The notes: generated by a model not told the origin, from the sequence alone. DNA of 12,643 nt from Desulfurococcales archaeon (GCA_023255965.1 JAGDWE010000032.1:1-12643), one strand, 5' to 3'; numbered from the stretch's first letter, positions 1 to 6,759 are shown. Program-made: numbers and translations.

Positions 1-60
1 GCATGGCCTTCCGCCTCTGGCGGCCGCTTCGCCGTCATCGAGGCGGTTAAGTATCTATAG
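1..60 (+). pseudogene. C-terminal tail of an ORF entering from the left edge, probably a TnpB relic
   Basis: Reading from base 1, twenty codons run to a TAG stop at 58-60 and encode a tail ending SGGRFAVIEAVKYL. The stretch is much more GC-rich than the genes around it and is followed about 70 bases later by a hairpin that looks like the right end of an IS200/IS605 element (129-157). I infer that it is the end of a TnpB-type protein or its decayed copy. The visible piece is too short to show any domain, so the assignment rests mainly on position and composition. It could equally be the tail of an ordinary gene lying outside the window. Confidence 0.35.
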
Positions 61-157
61 TGGCTAAAAAGCTCATAAGCTTTTAACTAAGCCAGCAGTC
101 TCCCAATAAACCGTACAACCATAAAGCTTCGCCCTTCAGGGCGGGGAGGAGGTCAGG
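61..157 (+). mobile_element. Right end of an IS605/TnpB-type element (omega-RNA-like terminal hairpin)
   Basis: The segment ends in a GC-rich hairpin with stem CGCCC/GGGCG around a TTCA loop (130-143), followed by GGGAGGAGGTCAGG. A hairpin of this kind followed by a G-rich tail is typical of the right ends of archaeal IS200/IS605 elements, where it doubles as the 3' scaffold of the TnpB guide (omega) RNA. The last 29 bases (129-157) recur exactly at 6929-6957. No complete TnpB or TnpA is present in the window, so this is a remnant or the edge of an element beginning to the left. Bases directly after 157 would be the guide segment if the RNA is made. Confidence 0.55.
129..157 (+). repeat. 29-bp exact repeat, copy 1 (IS605-like right end)
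   Basis: Identical over 29 bases to 6929-6957, same strand. It contains the CGCCC-TTCA-GGGCG hairpin and the GGGAGGAGGTCAGG tail. Exact identity over a structured, GC-rich segment in an AT-rich region points to a shared mobile-element end, not chance. Confidence 0.9.
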
Positions 158-187
158 TTTAAAATAGTGGACATAGTTATAAAATAG
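157..187 (+). promoter_or_regulatory. Two TATA-like boxes upstream of hps
   Basis: GTTTAAAATAG (157-167) begins exactly where the IS-like end stops, and TTATAAAATAG (177-187) follows. With the usual archaeal spacing of about 26 nt, the first would start transcripts near 188, giving a short leader that includes a GGTGG ribosome site at 191-195. The second would start near 208, close to an internal ATG at 212. Confidence 0.5.
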
Positions 188-202
188 TATGGTGGTATAT
201 TA

Positions 203-883
203 ATGGGAAGGATGATTAATAGAATTCATAAATTAGGTAGACCTCTATTACAGGTGGCTATGGATTTCACCGACATATATAGTGCACTTAGGCTAATTAG
301 TAGGTTGCATGATCTAAGCATTGATATCTATGAAGTTGGAACACCATTAATTAAGTCTGAGGGTATTAAATCATTAGGTATTATTAGAGAACTAGTTAAT
401 GAATCCCTGGTATTAGCTGACATGAAGACTGTTGATACCGGCAGCTTAGAGGTTAAATTAGCTGCAAGTAATGGAGCCGATGCGGTGTCCGTTTTAGCTA
501 GCGCTAATAATGAGGTCATATTATCAGCCATAAATGAAGGTAATGTATTAGGTGTAGATGTAGTGGTTGATACTATAGGTAGATTAAACCCGGTTAACTC
601 AATTATTGATGTCTTACCGCTGGGGGCCAGAATATTTAACGTTCACGTAGCCATCGATGTGCAAATAGCTACTGGTAAAACCATTGCCGACTCCTTAAAA
701 TTAGTAGACGACATAAAAGGATTGTCCAAGGACATCATAATCTCGGTTTCAGGTGGTGTAAAACCTCAACATATAAGCGAATTAATAAAACATAATGTGG
801 ATATAATCGTTATGGGTTCAGCGATAACTAAATCGCCTAACCCAGCCGAGGTTGTTAAGGAAGTAATTAAATTATTGTCATAA
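203..883 (+). CDS. hps: 3-hexulose-6-phosphate synthase (OMP decarboxylase superfamily)
   Basis: The 226-residue product is a single (beta/alpha)8 barrel of the orotidine-5'-phosphate decarboxylase superfamily. Residues 73-78 are DMKTVD, the D-x-K-x-x-D metal/substrate motif of this branch. NVHVAIDVQ near 146-154 fits the H-x-G/A-x-D-x-Q motif of hexulose-phosphate synthases, and SGGV (183-186) and VMGSAI (203-208) form the usual phosphate-binding loops. The family enzyme condenses formaldehyde with ribulose 5-phosphate. In archaea without the oxidative pentose phosphate route it mainly runs in reverse to supply ribulose 5-phosphate. No fused isomerase domain is present, whereas some archaea carry an HPS-PHI fusion. 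The start at 203 has GGTGG at 191-195, seven bases upstream; ATG 212 (223 aa) is an alternative. 3-keto-gulonate-6-phosphate decarboxylase is a less likely relative. Confidence 0.85.
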   Translation: MGRMINRIHKLGRPLLQVAMDFTDIYSALRLISRLHDLSIDIYEVGTPLIKSEGIKSLGIIRELVNESLVLADMKTVDTGSLEVKLAASNGADAVSVLASANNEVILSAINEGNVLGVDVVVDTIGRLNPVNSIIDVLPLGARIFNVHVAIDVQIATGKTIADSLKLVDDIKGLSKDIIISVSGGVKPQHISELIKHNVDIIVMGSAITKSPNPAEVVKEVIKLLS

Positions 884-955
884 GTAAATTTAGCAGTAAG
901 CTTCTACGCATTCAATTAATTGCCACGGCTCGATCAGACAAACGCCTTCACATCA

Positions 956-970
956 CGGAACTCAGTTCCG
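956..970. repeat. Near-perfect palindrome in the convergent hps/Nog1 spacer
   Basis: CGGAACT-C-AGTTCCG is a 7-bp inverted repeat around one base, between the convergent ends of hps (883) and the Nog1 gene (996). The surrounding 915-985 is GC-richer than the flanks. It may act as a transcript-end hairpin for either strand, or be a worn IS605-type terminal hairpin, since it is followed by GGAGG as in the two exact copies. No T-run follows. Confidence 0.4.
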
Positions 971-995
971 GAGGTATACATCACCTAACGTTATA

Positions 996-2027
996 TTAGT
1001 AATGATAAGGTTTAAATCCTTGCTCGAATTTACTGGCGAGGTACATTAACACTTTATCGATGCCTATCCCGTATAGTGCGCTTACCTCGTACACTGGGAT
1101 CTTACTGTGGGCTTTACTTATTAATTCTTTAACCACTTTAAGCCTTTCATTACTTACTGCATCTACTTTATTAATGATTATAGTTATATCTTCTTCGTTA
1201 AAGCTACTAACTATATTTGAAAGTAGCCTTAACTGACTTTCAATGCTGTAGTAGGAGTTCTCTGAGGGATCTATAAGGAAGAGCACATGATGTGCTAGGT
1301 ATTTAATTGCCATATAGGCCTTTCTCTCTATAGGATTTAATTCATCAAACGGTCTATCTAAAATTCCTGGCGTATCAATGACTTGCATTCTGATACCGTT
1401 TACTTCGGCATGACCTAGCACTATATCCTTAGTAGTGAATGGGAAGGGAGATACCTTACTTTTAGCGGTAGAGATCCTATTAACGAACGTAGACTTACCT
1501 GCTTGGGGCATACCCGCAATAACTACTGTATATACATCGTCCTTAATGCATGGTGTTCTAGATAATATTTGCATGGCCTCCCTTAACGCATCTAACCGGC
1601 TTTTACGTCGTCTAAATACGGATAGAACCCTTCCTACATATTCCCTAAGTAGAATACGTGCGTCCCTATCGCTTAAGGAGTTCTTTATCTTACTCCTATA
1701 CTTACGCCATAATATCCTAGTTAACCATATTCCATCATTTAATTCCTTAATATATGATGTTAGTTCACCTAACCCGGCTAACTTAATTACCTCGGAATAG
1801 AACCCATTTATCTCTCCCTCGCGTATTGCTTTAAATCTACTGGATAGCTTGGATGATACGAAATCATTAATCTTATCGGCCTTTATGAGGTATTTAATGG
1901 TACGTTTCTTAACTCTCTTCGGCAATGTTACCCTTTCTTTATATATTTTAAAAATCGCCTCCCTTATTTCATCAAAACTTGGTATATACGTTTTCCTTAT
2001 TTTATCTGGTAAGCACTCCTCTTCCAT
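996..2027 (-). CDS. Nog1-family GTPase, large-subunit ribosome assembly
   Basis: The 343-residue protein has the complete Nog1 plan. The N-terminal basic helical region (about 15-150, with LPKRVKKRTIKYL) precedes a GTPase domain with P-loop GMPQAGKST (172-180), the switch I motif PFPFTTK (194-200), DTPG (218-221), NKVD (286-289) and SAL (316-318). The DPSE stretch at 253-256 with NPIERKAYMAIKYL before it is the family's hallmark between G3 and G4. Nog1 proteins act in maturation of the large ribosomal subunit. It ends shortly after G5 without the long eukaryotic tail, as usual in archaea. The ATG at 2027 lies 31 bases inside the upstream UPF0248 gene, so the two are co-transcribed and probably translationally coupled; a weak GGATGG-type site precedes it. 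Confidence 0.9.
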   Translation of the reverse strand: MEEECLPDKIRKTYIPSFDEIREAIFKIYKERVTLPKRVKKRTIKYLIKADKINDFVSSKLSSRFKAIREGEINGFYSEVIKLAGLGELTSYIKELNDGIWLTRILWRKYRSKIKNSLSDRDARILLREYVGRVLSVFRRRKSRLDALREAMQILSRTPCIKDDVYTVVIAGMPQAGKSTFVNRISTAKSKVSPFPFTTKDIVLGHAEVNGIRMQVIDTPGILDRPFDELNPIERKAYMAIKYLAHHVLFLIDPSENSYYSIESQLRLLSNIVSSFNEEDITIIINKVDAVSNERLKVVKELISKAHSKIPVYEVSALYGIGIDKVLMYLASKFEQGFKPYHY

Positions 2028-2251
2028 ATAACATCGCCATCCTTTAATATAGCTACTACTCTATGGTAGGGTATTATGGTGTCATTGATTATTAACCTAT
2101 CATTTAGAACCTTAACTTCCTCGTTTAATTTGTACTTCCTAAATCCATTAACGTTAAGCCTATCAACAACTACTATATCGTATGAAGCCCTTCGTATATC
2201 TCCACTCCATATCACCCTATTCAGTATTCCTCTAATAGTATTATCCTTCAA
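1997..2251 (-). CDS. UPF0248 / DUF504 (MJ1316-like) small protein
   Basis: The 84-residue protein fits the UPF0248/DUF504 family: an opening GILNRVIW like the family's LLNRIxW, YDIVVVDR at about 24-31, the central IIPYHRVVAI (60-69) where the family has IPxHRIVxI, and GDVIWKR at 72-78. Pfam names this domain for MJ1316 and links it to recognition of RNA cyclic ends; a biochemical role here is not shown. The start is TTG at 2251, the only start-like codon near the family N-terminus, because an in-frame stop lies three codons upstream. A minus-strand TATA box (ttttaaatta, 2274-2283) places transcription start at about 2252, so the mRNA is probably leaderless. It overlaps the downstream Nog1 gene by 31 bases. 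Confidence 0.75.
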   Translation of the reverse strand: MKDNTIRGILNRVIWSGDIRRASYDIVVVDRLNVNGFRKYKLNEEVKVLNDRLIINDTIIPYHRVVAILKDGDVIWKRSAYQIK

Positions 2252-2273
2252 GTGGTTTCATCTACCTATTATG

Positions 2274-2293
2274 TAATTTAAAACCTTATATAT
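2274..2293. promoter_or_regulatory. Divergent promoter pair, UPF0248-Nog1 and proteasome operon
   Basis: Two TATA-like boxes lie side by side. TTTTAAATTA read on the minus strand (2274-2283) is about 27 nt before the TTG at 2251. TTATATAT on the plus strand (2286-2293) predicts a start near 2316 and a leader of about 15 nt to the ATG at 2331. The adjacency means two transcription-initiation complexes would compete for about 20 bp. Confidence 0.55.
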
Positions 2294-2330
2294 CTGGAAG
2301 TAGGGATTATGTTTAGTAGGCTGATGTAAT

Positions 2331-2936
2331 ATGAGTTACGAGAGATTAGTAACTGGTGCTACTGCTGTGGGCATTAAGGTAGTAAACGGCGTGATCTTGG
2401 CGGCTGAAAAGCGGGTATCATATGGTGGTTACGTAATGAGTAAAACAGGCAAGAAGGTATTCCTTATAAAGGGTAGGTTCGGAATAGCATGTGCCGGTCT
2501 ATTTGCGGATATACAGACTATCAGTAGATTAATGAGTGTTGAGATCCATAGATATGAAATTGAGACCTCTAAGACCATGAATGTAAGGACTGCCGCAAAA
2601 TTGCTCTCGGTAATACTATATCAGTATAAGTACATGCCATTCCTATCAGAAATAATCTTTGGAGGAGTTGATGATGAAGGTCCTCATATATATGTAATGG
2701 ATCCTCTGGGATCCCTAATTGAAGATGATTATGCTGCCGTAGGTACTGGAGCTCCGATCGCTGTAGGTATTATTGAGAGCGAGTATAGTAAAGACTTAAG
2801 CCTAGAGAGGGCTGAAAGCCTTGCTGTTAAGGCTGTTAAGGCAGCGATATCTAGAGATGCAGTATCAGGCGATGGGGTTGATGTGGTGGTTATCAGCAAT
2901 AGCAATTCGTACGAAAAACATTATCGAATTATTTAG
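2331..2936 (+). CDS. psmB: Proteasome beta subunit, apparently non-catalytic (Thr1 to Ala)
   Basis: The 201-residue product aligns with archaeal 20S proteasome beta subunits along its length. The maturation junction that is normally G|TTTVG reads TG|ATAVG at residues 7-13, so the nucleophile Thr1 is replaced by Ala. The supporting residues remain: Glu17 in LAAEKR, Lys33 in TGKK and the DAVSGDGVD block near 176-184. Crenarchaea such as Sulfolobus carry two beta subunits, one with this ATAVG-type N-terminus that is not an active protease; this gene matches that paralogue (LLSVILYQYK, SEIIFGGVD and DPLGSLIEDDYAAVG). It would need a second, catalytic beta and an alpha subunit encoded elsewhere. 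It heads a closely spaced plus-strand run with endonuclease V, 14 bases downstream. Confidence 0.9.
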   Translation: MSYERLVTGATAVGIKVVNGVILAAEKRVSYGGYVMSKTGKKVFLIKGRFGIACAGLFADIQTISRLMSVEIHRYEIETSKTMNVRTAAKLLSVILYQYKYMPFLSEIIFGGVDDEGPHIYVMDPLGSLIEDDYAAVGTGAPIAVGIIESEYSKDLSLERAESLAVKAVKAAISRDAVSGDGVDVVVISNSNSYEKHYRII

Positions 2937-2950
2937 AGGTATTAGAATTA

Positions 2951-3580
2951 TTGAGTAATTTCGATGTGAATCGAGCTATAGCGTTACAGAGGATTTTATC
3001 TAATAAGGTAATTAAGTATTCCTACATGGTGGATGTGAGGAGGGTAGTTGGACTAGACTTGGCTTATGCTGGGGATATAGCTATAGCTGTAGCTGCACTG
3101 CTTAGCTACCCTGATCTAACGTTAAAGGAATATGTAGTAGTTAAAGGTAGGGTAGAAGTGCCGTATATTCCAGGCCTACTAGCCTTTAGGGAAGCACCAC
3201 TAATGCTAAAGGCGTACGATAAGTTAGGTTCAGCTGCAGACTTAATCTTAGTTGATGGACATGGATTAACACATCCTAGAGGTTTTGGCATAGCTTCACA
3301 CATAGGTTTAGTTCTAGACACGCCGTCTATAGGTGTTGCTAAGAGGATGTTATATGGCAGTATAGTAAGGGGGTTGGATGGAAGCGAGTATATAGCGGTA
3401 GGTAAGGACATATATGGGATAGTCTATAAGAGCCAAGGTAGAGATCTATATGTATCCATAGGTCACAAAGTATCCATAGAGGTCTTAAAAAACATCTTAC
3501 CCAGACTATTTAAGTCACATTACTTACCGGAACCAACTTATATAGCTGATGCTATATCTAAGAAATACCGGAGAGCTTAA
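2951..3580 (+). CDS. nfi: Endonuclease V (deoxyinosine repair)
   Basis: The 209-residue protein has the endonuclease V motifs in order: GLDLAYAG with catalytic Asp36, PYIPGLLAFRE (71-81) with the wedge tyrosine and Glu81, VDGHGLTHPRGFG (101-113) with Asp102, and IGVAK (127-131). GHKVS (171-175) and PEPTYIAD (193-200) are the usual C-terminal blocks. The enzyme cuts the second phosphodiester bond 3' to deoxyinosine, a deamination product that matters at high temperature. The start is TTG at 2951, supported by GAGGT at 2936-2940. Its TAA stop shares one base with the ATG of the riboflavin kinase gene, so the two are likely translationally coupled. Confidence 0.93.
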   Translation: MSNFDVNRAIALQRILSNKVIKYSYMVDVRRVVGLDLAYAGDIAIAVAALLSYPDLTLKEYVVVKGRVEVPYIPGLLAFREAPLMLKAYDKLGSAADLILVDGHGLTHPRGFGIASHIGLVLDTPSIGVAKRMLYGSIVRGLDGSEYIAVGKDIYGIVYKSQGRDLYVSIGHKVSIEVLKNILPRLFKSHYLPEPTYIADAISKKYRRA

Positions 3581-4005
3581 TGCTAGTAATTAAAGGCATT
3601 GTGACTTCTGGTGCTGGACTTGGGAGGAAGTATATCAGTATGAATGTATATAATGAATTGTTTACCAACATCCTACTTGATAAACCGTATAATGGGACTT
3701 TAAACATCGTCTTAAATGACTTAGGCGTAGACCATATAATCAGTAAATGTCCCCCACATATAGTCAGTGATATTAGATTAGACGGCAATATTTATGGAGG
3801 CTTTTACTACTGGCACTGCAACATTTACAAGGCTAGAGGCTTAGGTGGAGTGAAGGAGTATGCCTTAGTTATAAGGCCGTTTAGATCTAGACATCCTAAT
3901 AATGTGGTAGAGGTGGTCTCACATAAGCACTTAAGGAGTCATATGGGTTTAACTGATGGCGATGTAGTTATTATTGAATTATATTGTAGTGAAGAACATG
4001 AATAA
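3580..4005 (+). CDS. ribK: CTP-dependent riboflavin kinase (archaeal RibK)
   Basis: The 141-residue protein matches archaeal riboflavin kinase (DUF120): GIVTSGAGLGRKYISM at 6-21, NGTLNIVL at 38-45, the ALVIRPFRSRHP segment at 95-106 and HLRSHMGLTDGDVVII at 117-132. Archaeal RibK phosphorylates riboflavin to FMN using CTP, unlike the bacterial ATP enzyme. The length is that of the kinase domain alone, with no N-terminal winged-helix domain as found in some relatives. It overlaps the upstream endonuclease V gene by one base, and its last codons overlap the start of the cysteine-cluster gene by eight bases. Confidence 0.93.
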   Translation: MLVIKGIVTSGAGLGRKYISMNVYNELFTNILLDKPYNGTLNIVLNDLGVDHIISKCPPHIVSDIRLDGNIYGGFYYWHCNIYKARGLGGVKEYALVIRPFRSRHPNNVVEVVSHKHLRSHMGLTDGDVVIIELYCSEEHE

Positions 4006-4441
4006 CGTCCCCTTAATATTTAATTGCTATCATTGTATTCATTGCTGTTTCTTTGTAAGTGTCGAGGAAGCCCCTATAGTACTTGAGGATGAAGTTGAAG
4101 TACTAAGACGTAAAGCGAGGGAAATAGGCAAGGAATTAGAGTTTACTAAGCTAGGTAATGGATTATTCAGATGGGTATTAAAGGGCTTCTGCCCTTTCTA
4201 TAATATTAAAGATAGACGTTGTTCTATTCATCAAGTTAAACCGCTCTCATGTAAGATGTATCCATTATTATTGAACATTAAGACGTGGGATATACATGTA
4301 TCAACGGCATGTGATTGGGTCTTGGAGCATCTCAACGAATTATTGTACAACCATGATTTAAATTTATCAGAGGTATTTAAGGATGAACTACGTGCTGTAA
4401 GAACTCTATTTAAAGCTTATTTACTTAAGTCTCAAACATAA
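3998..4441 (+). CDS. YkgJ-type cysteine-cluster protein
   Basis: From the ATG at 3998 the product is 147 residues with C-x2-C-x2-CC at 10-17 (CYHCIHCC), then GFCPFYNIKDRRCSIHQVKP (63-82), C85 and C105. This is the pattern of the YkgJ/CxxCxxCC family, described as binding zinc or iron-sulfur; the function is not known. An in-frame TTG at 3974 would add eight residues without family similarity and lies inside ribK, so I prefer the ATG, which still overlaps the ribK stop by eight bases. The coupling suggests co-expression with the flavin kinase and repair genes, but no shared pathway is evident. Confidence 0.8.
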   Translation: MNNVPLIFNCYHCIHCCFFVSVEEAPIVLEDEVEVLRRKAREIGKELEFTKLGNGLFRWVLKGFCPFYNIKDRRCSIHQVKPLSCKMYPLLLNIKTWDIHVSTACDWVLEHLNELLYNHDLNLSEVFKDELRAVRTLFKAYLLKSQT

Positions 4442-4460
4442 TTATCATAGGTATATTAAT

Positions 4461-4703
4461 ATGATACCTGGGCGTAAAGGATATATTAAAACGTCAGTGT
4501 TCTTTATTACGTACGATGAAGTACTTGCTAAAGAGATTTGTAAGGCCGTTGAACTGAAGGCTAAATTAATAACGTTCCTTAGGAGTAACGTAATTAAGGA
4601 ACTGTACTTCATGGAGATCGAAGGCAACGTCAAGGGATCTATTGAAGATATACTTAGAGATAAGGTTCTGTGGTATAAGATTGATGTTATAGAATTTAAC
4701 TGA
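4461..4703 (+). CDS. Small unknown protein, possibly Pcc1-like fold
   Basis: The 80-residue product begins at ATG 4461, 19 bases after the previous stop, and ends the plus-strand run. It has no Cys-rich motif, signal peptide or membrane segment. Secondary-structure reading suggests strand (KTSVFFITY), helix (EVLAKEICKAVEL), one or two strands (LITFL, ELYFMEIEG) and a final helix (SIEDILRDKVLWYK). That order and the length resemble Pcc1, the small KEOPS subunit of tRNA t6A synthesis, but no diagnostic residues can be claimed. Base composition is like its neighbours, so it is probably a real gene. Otherwise it should be called hypothetical. Confidence 0.55.
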   Translation: MIPGRKGYIKTSVFFITYDEVLAKEICKAVELKAKLITFLRSNVIKELYFMEIEGNVKGSIEDILRDKVLWYKIDVIEFN

Positions 4704-5066
4704 CCTCTTCCTAGCCCTGAATGGTAAGTGCCCTCTACATCTACGCTGGTTTAAATACTTCATCTGAAGGGCGGTCAGCCGGGCTAGAGCCCATAGCATT
4801 TAATAGGAGTTGCCGACCCTTCATTAAGTCCTTGGGACAACCAACCATCAAATACATCACAGAGCACGGCGATGAATTAGAATCTGGTCTTAATTGTAGT
4901 TCTCATTATTAGTATTTCTTAGGGTATAATTAATTATTAGGGAGCTGATAACCATAATTAATGCTATAAATTTAATTAAATTATTTGACTCGTACGATGT
5001 GATTATCACTATCAACCCCAGTACTATTACTACGCGTGCTAGGTTATTCAATCTCAAAGTATCACC
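4704..5066. other. Intergenic stretch: decayed GC-rich segment plus AT-rich spacer
   Basis: Between the small unknown gene and the convergent end of the membrane-protein gene. Bases 4721-4912 are open on the plus strand (63 codons from ATG 4721) and GC-richer than the genes. The reading resembles no family I know, and its TIKYITEH segment recurs in the other spacer at 8971-8995, so I read it as insertion debris. Bases 4913-5066 are AT-rich with TTTAATTAAATTATTT at 4972-4987 and contain no gene or RNA that I can support. Confidence 0.5.
4844..4868 (+). repeat. Imperfect 25-bp repeat, copy A (partner 8971-8995)
   Basis: accatcaaatacatcacag continues to 4868 and matches 8971-8995 at 22 of 25 positions; the three differences are all transitions. 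In the same reading frame both copies encode TIKY-x-x-E-H/Y, suggesting a common protein-coding ancestor, possibly a transposon tail. Confidence 0.6.
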
Positions 5067-6434
5067 TTACATTAACTTAATGACCATCCCCTTACCACCC
5101 AGTATCCTAGCAACTGACATTGAAATAGAGAGGAGTAAGGTGAGATATAATGATGGAATGAAGGCTAAAGAAAACAGTAAACCTATACCTAGAGTTATTA
5201 AATTGACCACTACATCAGTTAAATTCTCTACAGAGAATATCCTCCTTTCATTAAATGACGGTTTACTATAACCCCCCTCATAGTGAATTTCTACTGCATG
5301 TACGCCGTTACCTATGATCACTTCACATACATTGACATATACCCCTAACCACTGGAGGTTGTAAGTATTCTCGCACTCCCTGCTAGAATCGTCAGCTATC
5401 AATTCACGTAGGTTAACGCTTGATGGGTAAACCAGTACTATCTTCCCATCTCCATAGCTTTTTAAAGTTATGGCTATCAATCCATCATGGATCTCAGCAT
5501 TAATGACCTCTATGTTGGAGTCCCTAACAACTAATAACTTGCCATTAGATGCCGTAACTATGCCGGGTACACTTAGATTTATAACGCATTGACGAGATGA
5601 TCCACACATGCCGCTATCGATAAATTTCGGTACGACGTAAAAAGTAAGCCCGTATAGCTCTAGCTGTACCGAGTAATTAAATTCGTTAGGCAAAAGATCA
5701 TAGCCATCGCCTAATACATATTTACCATTATAATCACTTAAAATACTGCCGACCAATTCGTGATTTACGTTATATATGTTTATCACTGCGTTAGGTATGG
5801 GATTACCTAGATAATCATTAACGTAACCTGAGATCTCGATACTTCCTATCCCTGCTATAGTTGTAGGTATTTGAAACATTTCAACAAAAACCGGCATTAA
5901 CGGTAGACATATGTAGAACACTAATGCGAATGATATCAGATATGCACCAGCATTCTTGCCTAGCCTAAATGGCAGCGAATAAAGCAACACTCCTAGAAGT
6001 ACTAAATACTTGTAGTAGTTTAATATAAAGGACCCCAGAAATACCTGTACCTTAATTGCTGAAAGAGCCATTGATAGGTATCCTAGGACTATGTTGATGG
6101 GTGATGTGAGAAACGTAAAATAAGGCGCTTTAAGAAAAGTATTAATATAAGTTAATGCTGTAAAAGCGGTCAATATTAACGCGGTTCTTCCACTAATCCA
6201 CGAATAAAAGGAGCTCCAATTAGCATCGAGTACAGTAAGCATGTAATTAGCGAAATTTATCAATAAGGTAAAACTAGATATAAGTAGTGCAGCCGAAATA
6301 CCATCAAGCATCATATTAACTCCCCACTTCTTAAGATTCTTAATGGGTATTGGTAAAGCGTAGATAAGCGTGCCTAAATTATAGGTTAGTATGGCTAAGC
6401 TATACGCTAGTAATAGCAGGTCGCTATCACTCAT
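5067..6434 (-). CDS. Multi-helix membrane protein with carboxypeptidase-regulatory-like domain; candidate CedA/TedA-like channel
   Basis: The 455-residue protein has about six N-terminal membrane helices (roughly 6-27, 42-65, 81-100, 105-127, 130-152, 163-186). A soluble region of about 200 residues follows (195-400), starting with a beta-sandwich repeat of carboxypeptidase-regulatory type (ISGYVNDYLGNPIPNAVI, then NGKYVL). One or two helices lie at 406-447. Four cysteines (C277, C283, C354, C370) in the soluble part could form disulfides, suggesting an external location. The first loop has PIP-x3-LK-x2-G (28-38) followed by D44 and AA48-49, matching the small neighbour's loop at 9 of 23 ungapped positions. 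The start ATG 6434 has AAGGTGA at 6444-6450 overlapping the neighbour's stop. I infer a channel of the crenarchaeal Ced/Ted DNA-import type; a generic membrane protein remains possible. Confidence 0.6.
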   Translation of the reverse strand: MSDSDLLLLAYSLAILTYNLGTLIYALPIPIKNLKKWGVNMMLDGISAALLISSFTLLINFANYMLTVLDANWSSFYSWISGRTALILTAFTALTYINTFLKAPYFTFLTSPINIVLGYLSMALSAIKVQVFLGSFILNYYKYLVLLGVLLYSLPFRLGKNAGAYLISFALVFYICLPLMPVFVEMFQIPTTIAGIGSIEISGYVNDYLGNPIPNAVINIYNVNHELVGSILSDYNGKYVLGDGYDLLPNEFNYSVQLELYGLTFYVVPKFIDSGMCGSSRQCVINLSVPGIVTASNGKLLVVRDSNIEVINAEIHDGLIAITLKSYGDGKIVLVYPSSVNLRELIADDSSRECENTYNLQWLGVYVNVCEVIIGNGVHAVEIHYEGGYSKPSFNERRIFSVENLTDVVVNLITLGIGLLFSLAFIPSLYLTLLLSISMSVARILGGKGMVIKLM

Positions 6435-6448
6435 TAGAATCCGTCACC

Positions 6449-6712
6449 TTAGGGTTGTGGTGGGGGAGGGGTGGGGTATGAGATATTGGAAGTTATATAT
6501 GATATTAATGAGAATATAGAACTACCTAATGCAAGCCAAAAGGCCGCAACAACAGCATCTTCTATGAGTGACTGCCCTGTTCGTTTTAATCTGTAGAAGG
6601 GGATCGGAGACCCCTTTAAAGCCCATCCAATAAACCAAGTAAGTAAGAACATGAACCAAGCTACTGTAACTACTTGAGCAGTCAAATCTCTAACAAAGTC
6701 AGCTATACTCAT
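6449..6712 (-). CDS. Two-helix small membrane protein; candidate CedA1/TedC-like (VirB2-like) pilin
   Basis: The 87-residue protein consists of a short N-terminus, a hydrophobic helix (about 11-32), a basic loop (KGSPIPFYRLKRTG, 33-46), a second helix (about 50-72) and a Pro-rich tail (PTPPPPQP). Two helices around a positive loop is the plan of VirB2-type conjugative pilins. Crenarchaeal DNA-import pilins (CedA1 in Sulfolobales/Aeropyrum, TedC in Pyrobaculum) share it. Fourteen bases separate it from the large membrane protein, whose first loop repeats its PIP-x3-LK-x2-G motif. The start ATG 6712 has AGGGGAT (6718-6724) as ribosome site. The TATA-like TTTTTTAAATT (6735-6745) would predict a start too close to the ATG to include that site, so the promoter is unclear. 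An IS relic lies just upstream. Confidence 0.6.
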   Translation of the reverse strand: MSIADFVRDLTAQVVTVAWFMFLLTWFIGWALKGSPIPFYRLKRTGQSLIEDAVVAAFWLALGSSIFSLISYITSNISYPTPPPPQP

Positions 6713-6759
6713 GGTAATCCCCTAAAGAATAGCCAATTTAAAAAATGTTACATCCCCGA

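Noticed and set aside
3974..3997. TTG 3974 as the start of the cysteine-cluster protein.
   Set aside because: It lies inside ribK, adds residues unlike the family, and ATG 3998 begins just before the CxxC motif as expected.
4999..5271. 90-codon plus-strand frame.
   Set aside because: Most of it is antisense to the C-terminus of the 455-residue membrane protein, it has no ribosome site, and the product has no recognisable features.
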